Shown here one piece after another: positions 21,246 to 24,506 of a stretch of 24,506 bases of DNA. The notes under the pieces were generated by a model. That model had not been told where the DNA came from and ran no database searches. It worked only from the letters and a program-made list of their open reading frames with translations. Within the stretch, counting starts at the first letter, position 1; each line of letters starts with the position of its first letter. The stretch is from Rubrivivax sp. GTDB lineage: Bacteria > Pseudomonadota > Gammaproteobacteria > Burkholderiales > Burkholderiaceae_C. Made by a program: the position numbers and the translations under genes. Location: NCBI GenBank assembly GCA_016719535.1, contig JADJYX010000009.1, positions 1 through 24,506 on the forward strand, read 5' to 3'.

Positions 21246-22677
21246 CATGCCGGTCGAAGACCGCGATACTGACTCGGCTCACCGCTGCCGCGTAGGGCCT
21301 GCGCCGCCTCGCGGTCGGCGCGGGCTCGACGTGTGCGGGATGCGGGTTTATGTTCCACCACCCCGCGGCCGTGCAGCGATAGCCCGCCTGAATTGCACCA
21401 GCAGCCCGGCGTCGCGCGCCAGCGTGGCCGGGTTGCAGCTGACAGACGATGATGCGCAGCGGCGCTGCCAATCGGCCACCGGTGCGGCGTGCGGTCTTAC
21501 AGCGCCTTGGCCAGCGCGAAGGCGCCCTCGCGCGGCGGTCGACCAGCCAGCGCTCGGGCCGGCCCGGCCGCCACCAGGTCGGCGGCACCGATCTCGAACA
21601 GGTTGCGCGCCTCGAAGCCCGTCTTCGTGCCCAGGCCGTTGGCGCGTGCGTTGTCGCGCGCTGCACCAGCACGTCGCTGCCGTCGATGCCATGCACCTGG
21701 CGTGCGCGCGTGGCCAGCGGCAGCGTGCGAAATTGCCCAGGCCGCAGAACCGAGTCGACCACGCGCTGCGCCGACGCCTGCAGCGCCAGCAGGCCGAGCG
21801 CGCGCGCCACCAGCACGCGGTTGATGTGCGGGTTGACCTGCGTGAATCGGTCGGCGGGGACGCGCACGCCGAATTCCGGCAGCGCATAGGCCAGCTCCGG
21901 CCCGCCCTCATCCAGAAGGTGCACCGTCTCCGGCCCCTTGGGCTGCAGCCACCACTGCACGCCGGGCGACGGCAAAGGGCGCAGCCGCGCGGCATCGGCC
22001 GCCGAGAGCGGCTCCAGGTGGCGCAGCACCAGCGCCGTGACCCGCGTCGCCGGAACGGCGGCGAGTTCGATCTGGGGCAGGCGGTCGCGCCGCTCCATCG
22101 CGCCGATCAGCTCGCGCAGCACCACCAGCATGGCGCTGGAGCCGCCGGCGGCAGCACCGGGCACAGCGACAGCCGGCCACGTAAGCGCGACTTGCGCCCG
22201 TGGAAACCCACCAGCACCACGCCCTTCTTGACGACATGGCGCACCGACAGCGCGCGCGCGCCAGCGGTAACCCCAGGCCGGGCCTTCGATCGGCCGCCGC
22301 AGCCGCTCGGTCTGACCTTGGCCAGGTGCAGCAGGTTGTCCCCGAGCACGCGCTGCTTCACCGCCACCTGCTGCCGCCGGGGTGCGGGTGCTGCATCTTG
22401 CAGCCGCCGCAGGAACTCGGCATGCAGGCCAAAGTGCGGGCGCCCGGGCGCATCGGGCGCTGCGCGCTCTCGCGCGCCAGCGCCGACGCCAGTTGCCCCT
22501 GCCCCAGTTGTTCTTCTTGCGCGCGACGTTGATCTGCACGCGCCTCGCCGGGCAGCGCCCCTTCGATCATTCGAGGAACCACCTTGCCCGCGCCCTCGCC
22601 CCTGCGTGCGGTGGGCGACGCCCTGCGCCTCGAGGTCGAGCGACTCGACCCTCGAGCCATTCCGGTTCGATTGACAT
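21245..22677 (-). CDS. rlmD: 23S rRNA (uracil-1939-C5)-methyltransferase RlmD
   Basis: RlmD (RumA) makes m5U1939 in 23S rRNA using S-adenosylmethionine. The start reads MSIEPEWLEG (ATG 22675-22677). A TRAM domain region follows (EGALPGE, then QINVARKKNNW). The iron-sulfur segment SCGGCKMQH is visible. Then WGYRWRARLSVRHVVKKG, PLSAADAARL, VQWWLQPKGPETVHLLDEGG, RFTQVNPHINRVLVARAL, a methyltransferase core (VVDSFCGLGNF after frame repair, HGIDGSDVLVQRA), WLVDPPREGAFALAKAL, the catalytic-loop region VSCNPATLARDAGLL, and AGYRCTAAG. The end matches HVE…SIAVFD but is split by an 18-residue in-frame insertion. The exact stop is inferred to be TGA 21245-21247. Frame breaks are frequent, at least eight. 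Downstream of the ABC binding-protein gene. Confidence 0.88.
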
Positions 22678-22699
22678 GGCGCGATTATCCCGGGCCGAC

Positions 22700-22723
22700 A
22701 ACGGCCGCCCGCAGGCGGCCGTT
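22700..22723 (-). terminator. perfect hairpin after the ABC binding-protein gene
   Basis: A 10-bp perfect inverted repeat (22700-22709 and 22714-22723) with a four-base loop starts six bases after the stop of the binding-protein gene and ends 22 bases before rlmD. On the minus strand it is followed by GTCGG, not a U run, so it may be a weak or Rho-assisted terminator, or it may protect the mRNA 3' end. Confidence 0.5.
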
Positions 22724-22728
22724 CGAGG

Positions 22729-23895
22729 TCAGGCGCGGGGCGCGTTTATTGGCTTGACGTATTCGCTGATCACCTTCCAGCGACCGTCCGTGATCTGCGA
22801 CAGGCGCGAGAGGTTGTTGCCTGGCGCTTCTGCGGGCCGAAGGTGGCCTCGGCGCTGCCGAAGATGTCCGGCGGCACCACCATGGTGTCCATGGCCTTGA
22901 TGAAGCTGTCGGTGCTCAGGTTCGGGCCGGCCTTCTGCGCGCCGCGGATGAAGCTGTCGATCACCAGGTAGCCGTAGACCGAGAAGACGGTCGGGTCCTC
23001 GTTGAACTTGGTCTTGTACCCGGTGGCCCAGAAGCGCACCGGCTGCGAGGCATCGTCCAGATTGGGGTTGACCACCGTCATCGTTGCGTACAGGCCGTTC
23101 ATCGCCGGGCCGCCGAGCTTGTGGATGAGGTCGGTATAGGCCGCGCTGAGGCCAGGAAGGTCGGGCTGAAGCCGGTCTTGCGCGGACTCTCCGATGGTGC
23201 CGATGGTCTCGCGGATGATGGTGCCCAGCACGACCAGATCGCCGGCGGTCGCTTCATGCGGGCGACCTGCGACGGAGAGTCGGTGGCGCCGCGCTTGAAC
23301 GAGGTCTTCCCGCCCATCGCCATGCCCATGGTCTTCAGGCCGTCCTCGGCGCCGCGCACCACCTCGAGGCCGAATTCGTCGCCCTAGTAGATGGCGCAGA
23401 CCTTCTTCGCGCCCTTGTCCTTCGCCAGCTTGGGCAGCGAGCCGGATCTGGTCGTAGCGGTGTGGCGTGCGGAACGAATATTTGAGCGCCGGTGGAAGGC
23501 TCGTACATCTCGCGCGGCGGTCATCGAAGAAGCTGATGACGTTCTTCTCGAACCGGCACCGGCATCGCTGCCAGGTTCTGTGCCGTGCCGATGTGGCCAC
23601 CATCATGCAAAGATCTTGTCCAGCGACGAGCTTCTGCGCCGCCAGCACCGCCTTCTCGGGTCGCAGTTCGAATCCTCGAACAGCAGCTTGAGCTTGCGGC
23701 CATGCATCGCCGCCTTGCTTCGTTGGCCTCCTCGACACGCAGCTATGCCCATGCGCAACTGCTTGCCGAAACCCGCCAGCGGGCCCGACAGGTCCCACCG
23801 AGCCGAGGGTGATCTCGGTCTTGCTCACGCCTTGCTTGACCTGGGCAGCCCTGCAGCCAGCGCTATATTGCCGCGGCCAATGCACGAATCTTCAC
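22729..23895 (-). CDS. branched-chain amino acid-type ABC transporter substrate-binding protein (LivK-like)
   Basis: About 385 residues, periplasmic. The start is GTG 23893-23895 after AGGAG, giving KIRALAAAI and, after a break, an Ala-rich signal peptide ending before QVKQGVSKTEITLGSVGP. Motifs: EKAVLAAQKLVA, FEKNVISFF, RYDQIRLA, VVRGAEDGLKTMGMAMGGKT, DLVVLGTIIRETIGTIGE, SAAYTDLIHKLGGPAMNGLY, RFWATGYKTKFNEDPTVFSV and, at the end, RWKVISEYVKPINAPRA. This is the type I binding-protein family (PF13458), which takes amino acids, amides or aromatic acids; ligand not determined. It is 28 bases downstream of the acyl-CoA synthetase gene, which suggests an aromatic or fatty acid-like substrate (inference). 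Frame breaks are very dense in 23380-23890. At 23386-23388 the plus strand reads TAG, which is a sense codon on the coding strand. Confidence 0.88.
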
Positions 23896-23921
23896 CCTCG
23901 AGTCTCCTGGTGGGTCGGCTC

Positions 23922-24506
23922 TCAGGTTTGGTACATCGCGCTCGATCTGCGACGCGTATTTCGGCTGCACGAGCTTGCGTTTGAGCTTCATCGTCGGGGT
24001 CAGTTCCTCGTCCTCGGCGGTGAGCTGGGACTCGAGCAGCCAGAATTCCTTCACCCGCTCGACACGGGCAAATTTCCTGCCGACTCTTGTCGATCTCGGT
24101 CTCGACCAGCGCGTGCACCTCCCGCGCGCGCTTCAGGCTGGCATAGTTGCTTAAAGGGCACGTCGTGGTCCTGCGTACATTCTCGACGTTCTCCTGGTCG
24201 ATCGCGATGATGCAGGTGAGGTAGGGCCGCTTTGTTGCCGATGACCACCGCGTCGGTGATGGTGGGCGAGAATTTCAGCTCGTTCTCCCACTCGCTGGGC
24301 GTGACGTTCTTGCCGCCCGCGGTGATGATGATGTCCTTCATGCGGTCGGTGATGCGGAACACGCCCTCTTCGTCCACCGTGCCCACGTCGCCGGTGTGCA
24401 GCCAGCCGTCGGCATCGATGGTCTCGGCGGTCTTTTCCGGCTGGTTCAGGTAGCCGACGAAGACATTCGGGCCACGCACCAGGATCTCGCCGGTCTTGTC
24501 GTCGAT
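23922..24506 (-). CDS. AMP-binding long-chain acyl-CoA synthetase-like protein, C-terminal part (runs off the window)
   Basis: Only the last roughly 195 residues are present. They activate a carboxylic acid to acyl-AMP and then acyl-CoA. Motifs: RGPNVFVGYLNQPEKTAETI, DGWLHTGDVGTVDEEGVF, the A8 hinge ITDRMKDIIITAGGKNVTPS, then ENELKFSPTITDAVVIGN, LVETEIDK, VKEFWLLESQLTAEDEELTP, TMKLKRKLVQPKYASQIER. After one extra base near 23935 the end reads MYQT and stops at TGA 23922-23924. Other breaks lie near 24225, 24180, 24150, 24080 and 24055. It is on the same strand as the ABC binding protein and 26 bases upstream of it. From memory, Burkholderiales often carry such synthetases inside LIV-type ABC operons. 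Confidence 0.9.

Overview
GC-rich (about 70%) DNA from a betaproteobacterium, most likely order Burkholderiales (Rubrivivax/Leptothrix/Ideonella-like). This rests on codon bias and on the housekeeping order ftsH–rlmE–yhbY … DUF4149–greA–carB–carA, which I recall from that group. No RNA gene, CRISPR array, transposase or integrase was recognised.

Layout. (1) 1–1701: the 5' end of ftsH and rlmE on the minus strand, then yhbY on the plus strand. (2) 1722–5297, minus strand: a three-gene operon with a two-helix periplasmic sensor protein, a sensor domain fused to an MFS transporter, and a PF04392-type periplasmic binding protein that has no ABC permease or ATPase beside it. (3) 5603–12397, plus strand, divergent from (2): a tightly coupled run of alpha/beta hydrolase, histidine-phosphatase-fold protein, hybrid histidine kinase (PAS-PAS-HisKA-HATPase-REC-REC-Hpt) and a REC-PAS-GGDEF-EAL response regulator. 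Regions 2 and 3 together look like a sensing/signalling island set into the otherwise conserved housekeeping block. (4) 12345–18810, minus strand: DUF4149 membrane protein, greA, an intrinsic terminator, carB, a helical-repeat (TPR-like) protein and carA. (5) 19004–21198: EamA/DMT transporter (+), GlcG/HbpS-like protein (-), YccA/Bax-inhibitor-1 family protein (+) with a terminator. (6) 21245–24506, minus strand: rlmD, a branched-chain-amino-acid-type ABC binding protein, and the 3' end of an AMP-binding acyl-CoA synthetase.

Functional picture (inference). The divergent locus could sense a periplasmic ligand (binding protein plus two extracytoplasmic sensor proteins), export or import a compound through the MFS domain, and set cyclic-di-GMP levels through the kinase, its Hpt domain and the GGDEF-EAL regulator. 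The hydrolase and the phosphatase-fold protein may process the ligand. The other regions are ordinary RNA modification, transcript-cleavage, arginine/pyrimidine biosynthesis and transport genes.

Quality warning. Most genes outside 5603–12869 contain one or more single-base frameshifts, including ftsH, greA, carA and carB, which should not be broken in a living cell. I read these as sequencing/assembly errors, give the coordinates of the intact gene, and note where the frame breaks. The 6.8 kb signalling block is nearly clean (one in-frame stop).
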